Assembly (NCBI RefSeq): GCF_023702715.1 | Contig: NZ_CP098480.1 | Location: forward strand, 2,480,001 to 2,544,000 | DNA: 64,000 nucleotides | Reading direction: 5' to 3' | DNA from: Acinetobacter sp. C32I | Lineage (GTDB): Bacteria > Pseudomonadota > Gammaproteobacteria > Pseudomonadales > Moraxellaceae | Shown: one piece after another, positions 26,906-36,251 of the stretch | Layout: each line of letters opens with the position of its first letter | Numbering within the stretch: position 1 is the first letter of the stretch | The notes under the pieces: generated by a model | The model's input: the letters and a program-made list of their open reading frames with translations, nothing else | Databases searched by the model: none | Told to the model about the DNA's origin: nothing | Program-made: the position numbers and the translations under genes

Positions 26906-28443
26906 TATTTAAAACCAAAGGCTTCTTTTAATTTACTGAATACCCATGCATTTTCACGTGTACCTTTAAATACTTGTGAACCCGCACCTTCAGCAAATAA
27001 CAGTACATCACCACCACCATGCGTTTCAGAACCAGGATTGCCCAGCTTTATCCCAACCTCTTGTAAATAATCATCGGCTGCTGCTTCATTATCAGTAATG
27101 TCGATGCGTGAGGTTGGACGAGGTCCGCCACCATTACCAAATACTAAAGTGGTTGAAGTTTTACCATTGACATCCAGATTTGGCGCATGCTTTTTACCAT
27201 CAGCCAATACACGCGTTCGTGCATCGGTCGCTTTGGCTTCTTGGTAGCTATAGCTCAAACCCAAAATACCTGGATTAGTCGTCGTCGTTTTTCCAGTACG
27301 CGCGGTATAGCCATTAAAGGTCATAGTATGGTCATGGTCGGCAGTAACAACGATCAGAGTATTCTTTAACTCAGGATCGGTTTTCTTGATTTTATCCAAT
27401 GCCGTCTTAATCGCATTATCAAAAGCAATGGTGTCTTGCAATGCGCGTTTGGCATTGGTGCCATGTAAAGCATGGTCAATACGTCCACCTTCCACCATCA
27501 AGAAAAAGCCTTTGCCCGCAGTATCTTGTGCTTGTAGCAGGTCAATTGATTTTGCGGTCATTTCAGCCAAACTTGGTTGGTTTGGCGCTGTTCTCGCACG
27601 ATCCAAATCATATTCCAGATGTGAAGTAGCAGAATAAAGACCGATGTATTTTTTATTCAATGGTGCTGCATCCATCTCTGCTTTGGTCGCAGCAACAGTG
27701 TAGTTTTTGGCTTTTAATTCATTCAGTAGGTTACGCCCATCAATACGCCCCTTCTTGTTATCCGCCGCATTATAAGGGGTGAAATGATTGCGCCCGCCAC
27801 CCATCAATACATCAACGCCATCTAACAGTTTTGTATTATAACCTGCACCACCAGGAATGACCTGGCGTGCAATCTCATACTGCGCATTACGATTACACAC
27901 ATGTGAGAAGGTCGCAGCAGGCGTTGCGTGAGTCAATTCTGTGGTGGTAATCGCGCCCACTTTTTTGCCATTGGCTTTGGCCAATTCTAGAATTGTTTCT
28001 GCAGGGCTCCCTGCAGCCACACTCGAACCTGGGGTTGGACAATTATTGATGGTATTAGATACTTTGGTACCATCTGGCGCTGTACCCGCACTTGGTTCAA
28101 CCGCGATCGTTCCTGGTGTCATTCCAATCACTTCATTACGGGTTTTCTTGCCCGTCATATAAGCCGCCATTGATGGCGCACTATCGGTGGTTTGACCATC
28201 TTCTGAATAGGTCTTGATGCGTACAGTACGGCGCAAGGTGTCCATGGTTAATTTGCCAGATTCACCATAGCCATAAATACGGCTTGCGGTCACTGTGGTT
28301 GGGCCCATGCCATCACCCAAGAAAAAAATGATATTCTTGGCTTCGCCCGCAGCTTGTGCACCAGTGCTTGCAGCAACTAATGCAACAGTTAAAACAGATG
28401 CTTTCATACCGAACTGACCTAATTTAAATTGTTTTAACATCAT
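26905..28443 (-). CDS. PhoA-type alkaline phosphatase, copy 2
   Basis: 512 residues with a cleavable signal peptide ending near AQAA (about residue 32), so it is periplasmic or secreted. It belongs to the metal-dependent alkaline phosphatase superfamily (PF00245). Motifs are FFLGDGMG (metal Asp), the phosphoserine nucleophile in TTDSAPSMAAYMTG, EGGRIDHALHG, VTADHDHTM and GSETHGGGDVLLFAEG (metal ligands). It follows the other phosphatase after a 17-bp gap, with GGAG before its ATG, so they form a two-gene operon. The stop codon abuts the inverted-repeat element. Confidence 0.95.
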   Translation of the reverse strand: MMLKQFKLGQFGMKASVLTVALVAASTGAQAAGEAKNIIFFLGDGMGPTTVTASRIYGYGESGKLTMDTLRRTVRIKTYSEDGQTTDSAPSMAAYMTGKKTRNEVIGMTPGTIAVEPSAGTAPDGTKVSNTINNCPTPGSSVAAGSPAETILELAKANGKKVGAITTTELTHATPAATFSHVCNRNAQYEIARQVIPGGAGYNTKLLDGVDVLMGGGRNHFTPYNAADNKKGRIDGRNLLNELKAKNYTVAATKAEMDAAPLNKKYIGLYSATSHLEYDLDRARTAPNQPSLAEMTAKSIDLLQAQDTAGKGFFLMVEGGRIDHALHGTNAKRALQDTIAFDNAIKTALDKIKKTDPELKNTLIVVTADHDHTMTFNGYTARTGKTTTTNPGILGLSYSYQEAKATDARTRVLADGKKHAPNLDVNGKTSTTLVFGNGGGPRPTSRIDITDNEAAADDYLQEVGIKLGNPGSETHGGGDVLLFAEGAGSQVFKGTRENAWVFSKLKEAFGFK

Positions 28444-28460
28444 CGTTCTCCAATCTGTTG

Positions 28461-30053
28461 TTATTTATCTAGGCCAATGGCTTTGCGAACTAGGTTAAAG
28501 ACTTCAATATTTTCAAGGCTGCCATGGAAGTTGTCTGACCCTACACCAATTGCACCCAGAAACACATCGGTACCGCCATGCGTTTCACTATCCGCAAAAC
28601 CAGTTTGCACCACAGCTTCTTGCTGGAAGTCATCGGAAGCTGTACCTGTACACCAACCTTCTTTATCAATATCCGTACCACGACTATCGGTAAATTTACC
28701 CGCTGGACCTACGGCTGGATTACAGCTATCGTTATCGGTCAATACTCCACGCGCTTCAATACGGTCATTGTCTAAACGCTTTTTACCTGTACCAAAACCG
28801 ATAATTGGATATGGGTTGCCATTCACATCAGTTGAGAAACCTGCCTTGTTATAGTTTTTAACTAAACCGAGCACACTGGTCTCTGCCCCCTTCACATATT
28901 TACCGGTACGTTTTGCATAGCCATTCAAGACCATGGTGTGATCATGGTCAGCGGTCACTACGATCAAGGTATTCTTCAGCTCAGGGTCGGTTTGCTTGAC
29001 TTTATCAATCGCAGCTTTAATTGCATTATCAAATGCAACCGTGTCTTGTAAGGCGCGCTTGGCATTGGTGTCATGCAGTGCATGGTCAATACGGCCACCC
29101 TCAACCATCAAGAAGAAGCTTTTGTTTTTCGCCTGTAAGACATCAATCGCCTTGGTGGTCATATCGGCAAGGCTTGGTTCATCAATTTTCTTATTGGTAC
29201 GATCCAAGTCATAGTTCATATGGCTGGCATTAAATAAGCCCAATAATTTCTTGGTTTTGTTTGGATCAATTTTGGTCAAGTCACTACCATTCGCGACAAA
29301 GCTATAACCCTGATCTTGCATTTCTTTAACCAAATCACGACCATCTGCCCGTTTACCGCCCGATACCGTCGTTGGTTTAAACTGGCGTAAACCACCGCCC
29401 AAGACCACATCCACACCATCGTTTAATTTAGTGTTATACGCGCCCCATCCTGTCCCCTTACCCGCAGGAACAAGCTGTGCAGCAATATCATTTTCAGCAT
29501 CACGATGACACACATGTGCATAGGTCGTGGCTGGGGTTGCATGGGTCACACGCGTTGTAGTGACAATCCCTGTGCCCATACCTTGCGCTTTAGCAAGTTC
29601 AAGCAAGGTTTCTGCGGGTTTCTTGCCTTTATTGGCTGCAACATCATCACAGGTGCTGGTACCATCTGCTTTCGGTGGAGATGCGATGGTGCCTGACTGC
29701 ATGGAAATGACTTCATTTTTCATTTTCACGCCAGTCATATACGCCGCCATAGACGGTGCACTGTCTGTCACCTGACCATCTTCTGAAAAGGTACGAACAA
29801 ATGCGGTTTCTGGCAGCGTATCAATGGTCAAATCGCCATCTTCCCCAACAGAATAAATACGCGATGCGGTTAAGGTGGTGATCCCCATCCCATCGCCCAA
29901 GAAGAAAATTACATTTTTTGCAGTTGGTGTTTTTGGTACTTCTGTTTTTTCATTGTTATCACTATCGTTACAAGCAGTCATTCCAGCTGACAAAACTGCC
30001 ATTAAACTGACCGCCAATAGCTTTTTGGAAAAGCCCGTCTTTGATAAGAACAT
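28461..30053 (-). CDS. PhoA-type alkaline phosphatase, copy 1 (lipoprotein)
   Basis: 530 residues of the same family as its neighbour. The N-terminus ends in GMTAC, an acceptable lipobox, followed by an Asp/Asn-rich linker, so this copy is probably lipid-anchored while copy 2 is soluble. Motifs are FFLGDGMG, the nucleophile in VTDSAPSMAAYMTG, EGGRIDHALHD, VTADHDHTM and DSETHGGTDVFLGAIG. An extra region near residues 385-465 has four cysteines that are absent from copy 2. First gene of the pair, with a PHO box 58 bp upstream. Confidence 0.95.
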   Translation of the reverse strand: MFLSKTGFSKKLLAVSLMAVLSAGMTACNDSDNNEKTEVPKTPTAKNVIFFLGDGMGITTLTASRIYSVGEDGDLTIDTLPETAFVRTFSEDGQVTDSAPSMAAYMTGVKMKNEVISMQSGTIASPPKADGTSTCDDVAANKGKKPAETLLELAKAQGMGTGIVTTTRVTHATPATTYAHVCHRDAENDIAAQLVPAGKGTGWGAYNTKLNDGVDVVLGGGLRQFKPTTVSGGKRADGRDLVKEMQDQGYSFVANGSDLTKIDPNKTKKLLGLFNASHMNYDLDRTNKKIDEPSLADMTTKAIDVLQAKNKSFFLMVEGGRIDHALHDTNAKRALQDTVAFDNAIKAAIDKVKQTDPELKNTLIVVTADHDHTMVLNGYAKRTGKYVKGAETSVLGLVKNYNKAGFSTDVNGNPYPIIGFGTGKKRLDNDRIEARGVLTDNDSCNPAVGPAGKFTDSRGTDIDKEGWCTGTASDDFQQEAVVQTGFADSETHGGTDVFLGAIGVGSDNFHGSLENIEVFNLVRKAIGLDK

Positions 30054-30110
30054 AGAATATCCCCAGATGTATTGTTTGGACGTAACTTGATTGGCTACAC
30101 CATAACAATG

Positions 30111-30143
30111 CTGGGTGACCCTTTTATGTCACCTTAATGACAG
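30111..30143 (-). promoter_or_regulatory. PHO box before the alkaline phosphatase operon
   Basis: Read on the minus strand, three 11-bp units start at 30143, 30132 and 30121: CTGTCATTAAG, GTGACATAAAA, GGGTCACCCAG. The first two fit PhoB half-sites well. Distance to the start codon is nearly the same as for the phoX PHO box. Confidence 0.75.
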
Positions 30144-30195
30144 TATTATTTCATCTTGTTGTTTTATATAGACAATTATGTTATAACATATCAAG

Positions 30196-30978
30196 TTAAA
30201 AATTCAAATCGACATGCAGGTCAACCACTCGTCCCTGTTGCTCTCCTTGTTGAGATTTCTCCAACCAGTGCCATTCTCTGCTCGTTAATCTTAAAAAATT
30301 AGAACATCGTGTCCCATAAATTGGACTTTGAATAAAAGTGGATGACAATAAGGCTTCCATCTCTGGATTGATTCCTGTATCGGGTAACAGATTGGCAATG
30401 ACTTTACGCTCATCTTCCAAAATATCCCAAGCGGCGGCATCGATTGCGGATTCTGCAATTTGTGCTTGTTGCAACATCGGTAAAAATTCTTGAGTAAAGC
30501 GTTTACGCAAATGTCGGGTTTTCTCCCAATCTTCTGACATTAATCCATTTGAGACCACATAAACACCATTGGCGAGCACTTGTGGGGCTTCACCTCGGTT
30601 GCTCATATAAACGGCTTGTTCAGTATCTCCGACAAACAAATTAAAGCCCGCATAATCCTGTTGCTGTTGCTCCAGTTGCTGGGCAAAACGAATCGGGGCT
30701 AAATCACTTTCTAAAAAAGATTGAATCAGATGCCCACGAGAAGTCGTATAACTTTTTTGATCGCGACCATTACGGAAATTGGTGACTATTGCCCAACGTC
30801 CCGATGCTGTCACGCCCATCCACGTCCCGCCAGACTGCAAGTCCTGTCCTGCCACAATGCTGCTGTTTTGCCATGCATGCAAGGTAGCACTTGGTCGATG
30901 ATAAAACTCATCCCGATTTGAAATTAAACACAGCGGCATTTCATCCAATACCTGCCATGCAAAAGCGACAATACACAT
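30196..30978 (-). CDS. NRDE (TANGO2-like) family protein
   Basis: 260 residues. The family is named for the Asn-Arg-Asp-Glu motif, seen here in CLISNRDEFYHRP. The frame opens 19 codons earlier, but AAAGGA precedes the ATG at 30978 and that start puts Cys at position 2 (MCIVAFAWQ), the conserved Ntn-hydrolase-like position. GGTWMGV and ARWAIVTNFR-type segments follow. Biochemical function is not established in bacteria. The animal homologue TANGO2 has been linked to secretory, lipid or haem metabolism. It is divergent from lgt. Confidence 0.85.
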   Translation of the reverse strand: MCIVAFAWQVLDEMPLCLISNRDEFYHRPSATLHAWQNSSIVAGQDLQSGGTWMGVTASGRWAIVTNFRNGRDQKSYTTSRGHLIQSFLESDLAPIRFAQQLEQQQQDYAGFNLFVGDTEQAVYMSNRGEAPQVLANGVYVVSNGLMSEDWEKTRHLRKRFTQEFLPMLQQAQIAESAIDAAAWDILEDERKVIANLLPDTGINPEMEALLSSTFIQSPIYGTRCSNFLRLTSREWHWLEKSQQGEQQGRVVDLHVDLNF

Positions 30979-31091
30979 AAGTCCTTTTTCTCCCACGTTT
31001 TGGGACATTGATCTTTCACATTGAATGTACAACATTTTTCACATCATTCCGCTACAATCTGCTCAAAATATAAAATTGATGAGGAGCAGCG

Positions 31092-31904
31092 ATGCTGACC
31101 TATCCAAATATTGATCCAGTTGCGCTGAGCTTAGGACCAGTCAAAGTGCACTGGTACGGGCTGATGTATCTTCTGGCTTTTCTATGTGCATGGGGTTTAG
31201 CATCGTATCGCGCTAAACAACGTGATGGCTGGACAGGCGACATGGTGTCAGATCTGGTCTTCTACGGCGCATTGGGTGTTGTGCTCGGTGGCCGCGTCGG
31301 CTATGTGTTGTTCTACGAATTTGGTAAATTTTTAGAAAATCCATTGTGGTTATTCCAAGTCTGGACTGGTGGCATGAGCTTCCACGGCGGCTTCCTCGGT
31401 GTCATAATTGCGATGCTGTTTTGGTGTAAAAAGTACCAAAAAACATGGTTCCAAACCTTGGACTTTATTGCGCCCTGCGTACCAACAGGCTTGATGTTTG
31501 GCCGCTTTGGTAACTTTATTGGCGGGGAACTGTATGGCCGTCCAGTACAAGACCCGAGCTATCCATTCGGAATGATTTTCCCAACAGATCCACTCGGTTT
31601 GGTGCGCCACCCTTCGCAAATCTATCAAGCCCTCTGTGAAGGTTTGATCCTCTTTATCGTATTGTGGTGGTTCAGTTCTAAACCTCGTCCGCGTATGGCC
31701 GTTTCAGCCTTATTCTTGGTCGGTTATGGTGTGGCACGCTTCTTTATGGAATTCTTCCGCGAACCCGATGCAGACCAAGGCTACATTTTATTTGGCTGGA
31801 TGACCAAAGGTCAGATTCTCAGCTTCCCAATGATTATTATTGGTCTGTGGATGATCTGGTACGCTTACCGTAAAAACATCTATGACTGGCAGTTAAAGAA
31901 ATAA
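31092..31904 (+). CDS. lgt: Prolipoprotein diacylglyceryl transferase
   Basis: A 270-residue inner-membrane enzyme that transfers diacylglycerol from phosphatidylglycerol to the lipobox cysteine of prolipoproteins. It has seven hydrophobic segments, with signature GRFGNFIGGELYGR at about residue 137 and HPSQIYQALCEG. GAGGAGC precedes the ATG. Several lipoprotein genes in this window depend on its activity. A terminator follows immediately, so it stands alone here. Confidence 0.97.
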   Translation: MLTYPNIDPVALSLGPVKVHWYGLMYLLAFLCAWGLASYRAKQRDGWTGDMVSDLVFYGALGVVLGGRVGYVLFYEFGKFLENPLWLFQVWTGGMSFHGGFLGVIIAMLFWCKKYQKTWFQTLDFIAPCVPTGLMFGRFGNFIGGELYGRPVQDPSYPFGMIFPTDPLGLVRHPSQIYQALCEGLILFIVLWWFSSKPRPRMAVSALFLVGYGVARFFMEFFREPDADQGYILFGWMTKGQILSFPMIIIGLWMIWYAYRKNIYDWQLKK

Positions 31905-31907
31905 TAA

Positions 31908-31934
31908 GAAAGGGAGCAAATGCTCCCTTTTTTA
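31908..31934 (+). terminator. Terminator after lgt
   Basis: The stem AAGGGAGCA / TGCTCCCTT with a following T run lies six bases past the stop. Confidence 0.9.
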
Positions 31935-32009
31935 GGCCGATGATTTAGGCCATTTATCAATCTTTCAGAAACAGCGTATATTGATTCTATTCCATTCAGG
32001 AGAGAGTCG

Positions 32010-32384
32010 ATGCAGCAACAACGTCAGCATCTCGCCCACTTTAAAGTGCATGAGCTTGTTCTTAGCCTCTCTCCCCTACAGTTCAATCCGCAGCTGATCA
32101 GCCAAATCGAAAAATCACTTGGACTCAGTTGTATCAGCGAAAATGAACCTCATCAGGTGTGTTTCGCCAACCAAAACACCGAATTACAAGATGCCTATAA
32201 ACAGGTGTTTAGCGCAGTTGATCTACTCGATTATCTCTATGCAAGTTTAATCGCAGATCAGCAAAGTGCAGAAAAACTACAGCTCCTGAATCCTGCTTTA
32301 GCCCCGATTGCCTACCCAACTGATAATCTTACTTTCTGGAGAATGGTCGCAACTGGACGGCAATATCGACTTTCGCTGAGTTAA
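32010..32384 (+). CDS. Small cytoplasmic protein of unknown function
   Basis: 124 residues, no signal peptide and no membrane segment, glutamine- and leucine-rich, probably mixed helix and strand. AGGAGAG stands before the ATG. The end WRMVATGRQYRLSLS looks structured. Family not recognised. Its stop codon interlocks with that of the converging wrbA-like gene (TTAA), so neither has room for a separate terminator. Confidence 0.7.
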   Translation: MQQQRQHLAHFKVHELVLSLSPLQFNPQLISQIEKSLGLSCISENEPHQVCFANQNTELQDAYKQVFSAVDLLDYLYASLIADQQSAEKLQLLNPALAPIAYPTDNLTFWRMVATGRQYRLSLS

Positions 32385-32980
32385 AATTTTCCAGCCAACG
32401 CTTTCACTACTTCACCTAAACGCTTACCTTGCGCTTCACACAAGATTTTCTCATCTTGGCTCAGACTCTGATCATGCCGTGGGCCACTGACATGACTGGC
32501 ACCATACGGTGTTCCACCGGTTTTGGTGTTGGACAAGGCTGGAATCGAATTGGGTAGTCCCATAATTAGCATGCCATGATGAAACAACGGCGGTAACATC
32601 GTTAGCAAGGTGCTTTCCTGCCCACCATGCATCGAACCAGAAGACGTAAACACACAAGCAGGCTTATGATGTAAAGCACCATTCAGCCATAGGCTGGTGG
32701 TTTGATCCCAAAAGTATTTCATCTCACTGGCCATATTGCCGAAACGCGTTGGCGAACCCAAGGCCAAACCCGAACAATGGCTGAGATCTTCTAAAGTGCA
32801 ATAAATGTCGCCATCTTCTGGAATACTCGGTGCCGCTTCAGTCACAACGGTAGCTAAATTCGGTACGGTTCGAATGCGTGCCGTCATTCCTGCAGCTTCA
32901 ATTCCATCGGCAATCAGATGCGCCATTTGCTTGGTTGAACCATATTTACTGTAATAAAGAACAAGAACGTAAGGTTGCAT
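32381..32980 (-). CDS. wrbA: WrbA-type NAD(P)H:quinone oxidoreductase
   Basis: A 199-residue flavodoxin-fold protein that reduces quinones by two electrons, limiting oxidative stress. The FMN-binding loop is YYSKYGSTKQMA at the N-terminus. GSPTRFGNMASEMKYFWDQT and FTSSGSMHGGQESTLL are the WrbA-specific loops near 80-130. The frame reaches a GTG ten codons upstream, but the family start is MQPYVLVLYY at 32980. It converges with, and overlaps by four bases, the small gene at 32010. Confidence 0.9.
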   Translation of the reverse strand: MQPYVLVLYYSKYGSTKQMAHLIADGIEAAGMTARIRTVPNLATVVTEAAPSIPEDGDIYCTLEDLSHCSGLALGSPTRFGNMASEMKYFWDQTTSLWLNGALHHKPACVFTSSGSMHGGQESTLLTMLPPLFHHGMLIMGLPNSIPALSNTKTGGTPYGASHVSGPRHDQSLSQDEKILCEAQGKRLGEVVKALAGKF

Positions 32981-33093
32981 CACTTTCAAGAATTTTGTTA
33001 AAAAGGACACTATACGACATTTTTTACTTTTTGAGCTGTAGTAAATCCTGTGATTACACCGGATTTTTATTAAAAATAACTAGGATAGAACCC

Positions 33094-34344
33094 ATGATCT
33101 TAAATCGTTATCTAAAAAAACTGCCTTTTTTAGAGGAAACATGGTTTCAATTTATTGTGTTTGTGTTACGACGTTTTGAAGCGGATCGCTGTCGGGAACA
33201 AGCAGGAGGTTTAACCTATACCACCCTGTTTGCAGTCGTGCCGATGCTGACGGTTTTTTTAGTGATTATCTCCTCGATTAAAGCACTCGAACCTGCCAGA
33301 CAGCAGCTACAACAACTGATCTATAGTAACTTTCTACCAAAAAGCACCATCGCTTTTGACAAGGCCCTCAATGCCTTTACCGAAAAATCCAGTAACTTGA
33401 CCATTATTGGTGTGCTGTTCCTATTTGTTACCACAGTGCTGATGCTAACCTCGATTGAAAATGTATTTAACCGAATTTGGCGGGTTAAGGAGACTCGAAC
33501 AGGCTTGGTCGGTTTTATGCGTTACTGGACCATTATTTCATTGGGTCCGATTGTTTTGGGCAGTGCCTTTGTCCTGTCTTCGACCGTCGCATCAATCAAT
33601 GTACTCAGTAATAACTTTGCGGGTTATCAACTCGATGGTTCTTTTATTCTGTGGTTGATTTCATTTTTATTAACGATTGTCGGTTTCTTTATTTTATATT
33701 GGACCATTCCCAATCGTATTGTTCCTGTTTTTTCTGCCTTCATTGCAGCTTGCTTTAGTGCCACCATCTTCGAAATTTTAAAGCGTTTTTTTGGTTGGGT
33801 GATGAGTAACTTTACCAGCTATGAAATCGTGTATGGTGCCTTTGCAGCGGTACCGATTTTTCTGCTATGGATTTATTTATCTTGGAACATTATCTTACTC
33901 GGGGTCGAAATCAGTTATGCACTCACCGCCTTCCATTCAGGTAAAGAACAAAAGCGACACCCGATATTAATGATGCTGGACATTCTGGAATTATTTTATA
34001 AAAAACAGCAAATCGGACAAAGTGTCAGCGAAAAAGAGCTGTTAAATATTATTGGTCGTGGTGAACTCGGTCGCTTACCGTCTTTTATCTTACAACTAGA
34101 AGCCCAAAACCTGATTATGCGTACGGACAAAGACGAATATGTGTTGGTTCGTAATCTGGCTCAGGTGGATTTTTGGAGTTTCTTCACCGCCCTGCCTTAT
34201 CCACTCCCGTTACGTCCCGATGTTGAGCACATCCATCAGGATGATGAATGGATGGAGCGACTCGGCCCTTCCTTGGTTGAAAGTAATGATTATTTAGCAG
34301 CCAAGCTTTCCATTCCGCTTTCCACTCTGTTTGAACAGAAGTAA
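33094..34344 (+). CDS. YihY/BrkB-family inner-membrane protein
   Basis: 416 residues. The membrane domain (about 30-290) has six hydrophobic segments and family motifs EQAGGLTYTTLFAVVPMLTV and YGAFAAVPIFLLWIYLSW. The C-terminal third is cytoplasmic. A long open frame extends 72 codons further upstream over the wrbA promoter. AGGA 8 bp before the ATG at 33094 and the family start MILNRYLKKL decide the start. Members were once annotated as ribonuclease BN, which is not supported. Function is uncertain. Confidence 0.88.
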   Translation: MILNRYLKKLPFLEETWFQFIVFVLRRFEADRCREQAGGLTYTTLFAVVPMLTVFLVIISSIKALEPARQQLQQLIYSNFLPKSTIAFDKALNAFTEKSSNLTIIGVLFLFVTTVLMLTSIENVFNRIWRVKETRTGLVGFMRYWTIISLGPIVLGSAFVLSSTVASINVLSNNFAGYQLDGSFILWLISFLLTIVGFFILYWTIPNRIVPVFSAFIAACFSATIFEILKRFFGWVMSNFTSYEIVYGAFAAVPIFLLWIYLSWNIILLGVEISYALTAFHSGKEQKRHPILMMLDILELFYKKQQIGQSVSEKELLNIIGRGELGRLPSFILQLEAQNLIMRTDKDEYVLVRNLAQVDFWSFFTALPYPLPLRPDVEHIHQDDEWMERLGPSLVESNDYLAAKLSIPLSTLFEQK

Positions 34345-34346
34345 GC

Positions 34347-34374
34347 AAAAAGACCTCTTTCGAGGTCTTTTTTA
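34347..34374 (+). terminator. Terminator after the YihY/BrkB gene
   Basis: The stem AAAGACCTC / GAGGTCTTT followed by TTTATTT overlaps the stop codon of the converging EamA gene, so it can serve both directions. Confidence 0.9.
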
Positions 34375-35277
34375 TTTCCTTAACCAGCCCTGTAAACTCA
34401 CCACTACAATGCCAAGCAAGACCAATGCAGAACCAATCACAAAATTCAGTTCAATTTTTTCACCCAATAACCAGACACCAAAAGCCATCCCAAATAAGGG
34501 GGTCAAGAAGGAAAAGACGCCAAGGCGGGAAGCTAAATAATTTCGTAGCAACCAAAACCACGCCAAGAAACTGGCGAAAGAAACCACCAAGGTATGAAAG
34601 GCTAAACTGCCCATCACCAACGGGGTGAAATGAATCGTGGCCTGACCCAGAACCAGAGCCGCGCCAAACAACAACACAAAACTACCCGCCAATTGATAAA
34701 ACAGCGTTTGTGTTACTGCAGCTTGCGCCAGTGAGGATAAACGTACGGTAATGGTGGTTGCAGCCCAAGCAATACTCCCTGCCAAAGCCAGTAAGTCACC
34801 CCATAACATCTGCCGATCCGCAATCGATCCGCCTGAATTAGTACGTAAAAACGTCACCACAATCCCTAAAAAGGCAATCCCAATGCCTGTCCATTGCAAC
34901 AAACTGAGACGCTCTGAAGGAAGTTTCCAATGTAAGCCCAAGGCCACAAAAATCGGTGCGGTATACAGCAGTACCACAGCATGTGAAGCCGAAGTTAGCT
35001 GTAAAGCTTGTGCCAATAAAAAGAATTCCAAAGAAAATAAAAAGGCGACCAGTGCGCCCGCTTTTAAATTCTGGCGATTGAAAAGCTGACTGCTTTTATC
35101 CAGATACAATAAGGGCAATAACAGCACTGCAGCCAACCCTGAACGCAATGCAATTTGCATTAAGGGCGAAATATCAGGCGCTGCCATTTTTAAAATGACT
35201 TGTTGCAGTCCCCAAATCATACACAGTACGATCATCAGACCTGATGCGGTTGCATCTAATGCTTTACGCTCATCCAT
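34372..35277 (-). CDS. EamA-family (DMT superfamily) transporter
   Basis: A 301-residue inner-membrane protein with ten hydrophobic segments in two EamA repeats (about 10-140 and 150-295). The first repeat contains CMIWGLQQVILKMAAP and SHAVVLLYTAPIFVALG. DMT carriers export metabolites or amino acids; the substrate is unknown. It is divergent from an AraC-type regulator, with a 13-bp palindrome in the shared 107-bp gap, so it is very probably the target of that regulator. Confidence 0.9.
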   Translation of the reverse strand: MDERKALDATASGLMIVLCMIWGLQQVILKMAAPDISPLMQIALRSGLAAVLLLPLLYLDKSSQLFNRQNLKAGALVAFLFSLEFFLLAQALQLTSASHAVVLLYTAPIFVALGLHWKLPSERLSLLQWTGIGIAFLGIVVTFLRTNSGGSIADRQMLWGDLLALAGSIAWAATTITVRLSSLAQAAVTQTLFYQLAGSFVLLFGAALVLGQATIHFTPLVMGSLAFHTLVVSFASFLAWFWLLRNYLASRLGVFSFLTPLFGMAFGVWLLGEKIELNFVIGSALVLLGIVVVSLQGWLRK

Positions 35278-35318
35278 TGCGTGCTCCTGATTCTATGGCT
35301 TGAGCACCAATATAAGAC

Positions 35319-35352
35319 TGTCGTATTTTCATGATATAGTGAAAATACGACA
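35319..35352. promoter_or_regulatory. Palindromic operator between EamA and AraC genes
   Basis: TGTCGTATTTTCA and TGAAAATACGACA form a perfect 13-bp inverted repeat with an 8-bp spacer. A third half-site, TGCGTATTTTCA, follows at 35358-35369. It is placed symmetrically in the divergent promoter region, so it is the likely binding site of the AraC-type protein encoded beside it. Confidence 0.75.
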
Positions 35353-35384
35353 ATAGATGCGTATTTTCAGGCAATTCTCATGTT

Positions 35385-36185
35385 ATGAAAAAATCAGCAC
35401 AACGGATTCAAGATTTTCAGGCCATCCCGACCTACAACGATATTCCTGCGCCCTTATGGCTTCAGATTCGGGATGCACCTGCAGAGACGTTTTACCCGAA
35501 ACACGCGCATGCTTGGGGAGAATTTATCTATGCTTTTGACGGTGTTTTAGAGGTCAATATTGAGCAAATTCATTATTTAACTCCACCACCTTATGGGATT
35601 TGGCTGCCGCCACATTTACAACACAGCGGCATCAATCGTAACGAGGTCACGCATTGCACCTTGTACGTGCATGAATCACTCTGTCAAAACATGCCTCAAC
35701 AAGCCGGTATCTTATTGTCTGCACCCTTGGTTTCTGCACTGCTCGAACATATTCGTAAGCATCCCTTTGCTGAACAGGATCCAGAATATTTACGCTTACT
35801 TCAAGTTTTGCTCGATTCACTGACCCATGCGGAGTTAGTCGGCAGTTATTTACCAACCACCGAGCATCCCGCGCTGGCGAAAATATTGACCCATTTACAT
35901 GAGTTTCCTGCAGATAACAGTACCTTGCAGCAGCTGGCACAGATGATCAATATGACCGAACGTACCCTTGCCCGCTATAGTCAAAAAGAATTGGGGATGT
36001 CGTTACATGAATGGCGGCAACGTCTAAAAGTGATGAAAGCGATGTCGATGTTAAATCAGGGCAAGACCATTGAGACGATTGCTTTGGACTTAGGTTATGC
36101 CAGTTCCTCGGCTTTCATTTATATGTTTAAACGCTGGATGCATTTCACCCCAGACCAGTTTCGTAAGCTGTATCAAGGCAGTTAA
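35385..36185 (+). CDS. AraC-family transcriptional regulator
   Basis: 266 residues. The N-terminal cupin-type sensor (HAHAWGEFIYAFDGVLEVN, about 40-60, and LPPHLQHSG) is followed by two helix-turn-helix segments: STLQQLAQMINMTERTLARY (about 180-200) and TIETIALDLGYASSSAFIYMFKR (about 230-255). The layout resembles the small AraC regulators that control divergent efflux genes. It probably regulates the EamA transporter and itself through the palindrome at 35319. The inducer is unknown. Confidence 0.92.
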   Translation: MKKSAQRIQDFQAIPTYNDIPAPLWLQIRDAPAETFYPKHAHAWGEFIYAFDGVLEVNIEQIHYLTPPPYGIWLPPHLQHSGINRNEVTHCTLYVHESLCQNMPQQAGILLSAPLVSALLEHIRKHPFAEQDPEYLRLLQVLLDSLTHAELVGSYLPTTEHPALAKILTHLHEFPADNSTLQQLAQMINMTERTLARYSQKELGMSLHEWRQRLKVMKAMSMLNQGKTIETIALDLGYASSSAFIYMFKRWMHFTPDQFRKLYQGS

Positions 36186-36206
36186 ATTGCTATCCTTCAG
36201 ATATAA

Positions 36207-36245
36207 AAAATGGCGCTGCTCTTCAGAACAGCACCATCCTTTTAT
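36207..36245. terminator. Bidirectional terminator between AraC and FAH genes
   Basis: ATGGCGCTGCTCT and AACAGCACCAT pair imperfectly around TCAG, with A and T runs outside. It lies between converging genes. Confidence 0.6.
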
Positions 36246-36251
36246 TTCAAC

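Noticed and set aside
32878..33093. N-terminal extension of the YihY/BrkB frame
   Set aside because: The upstream codons lie over the wrbA gene start and promoter. The family start and AGGA site are at 33094.
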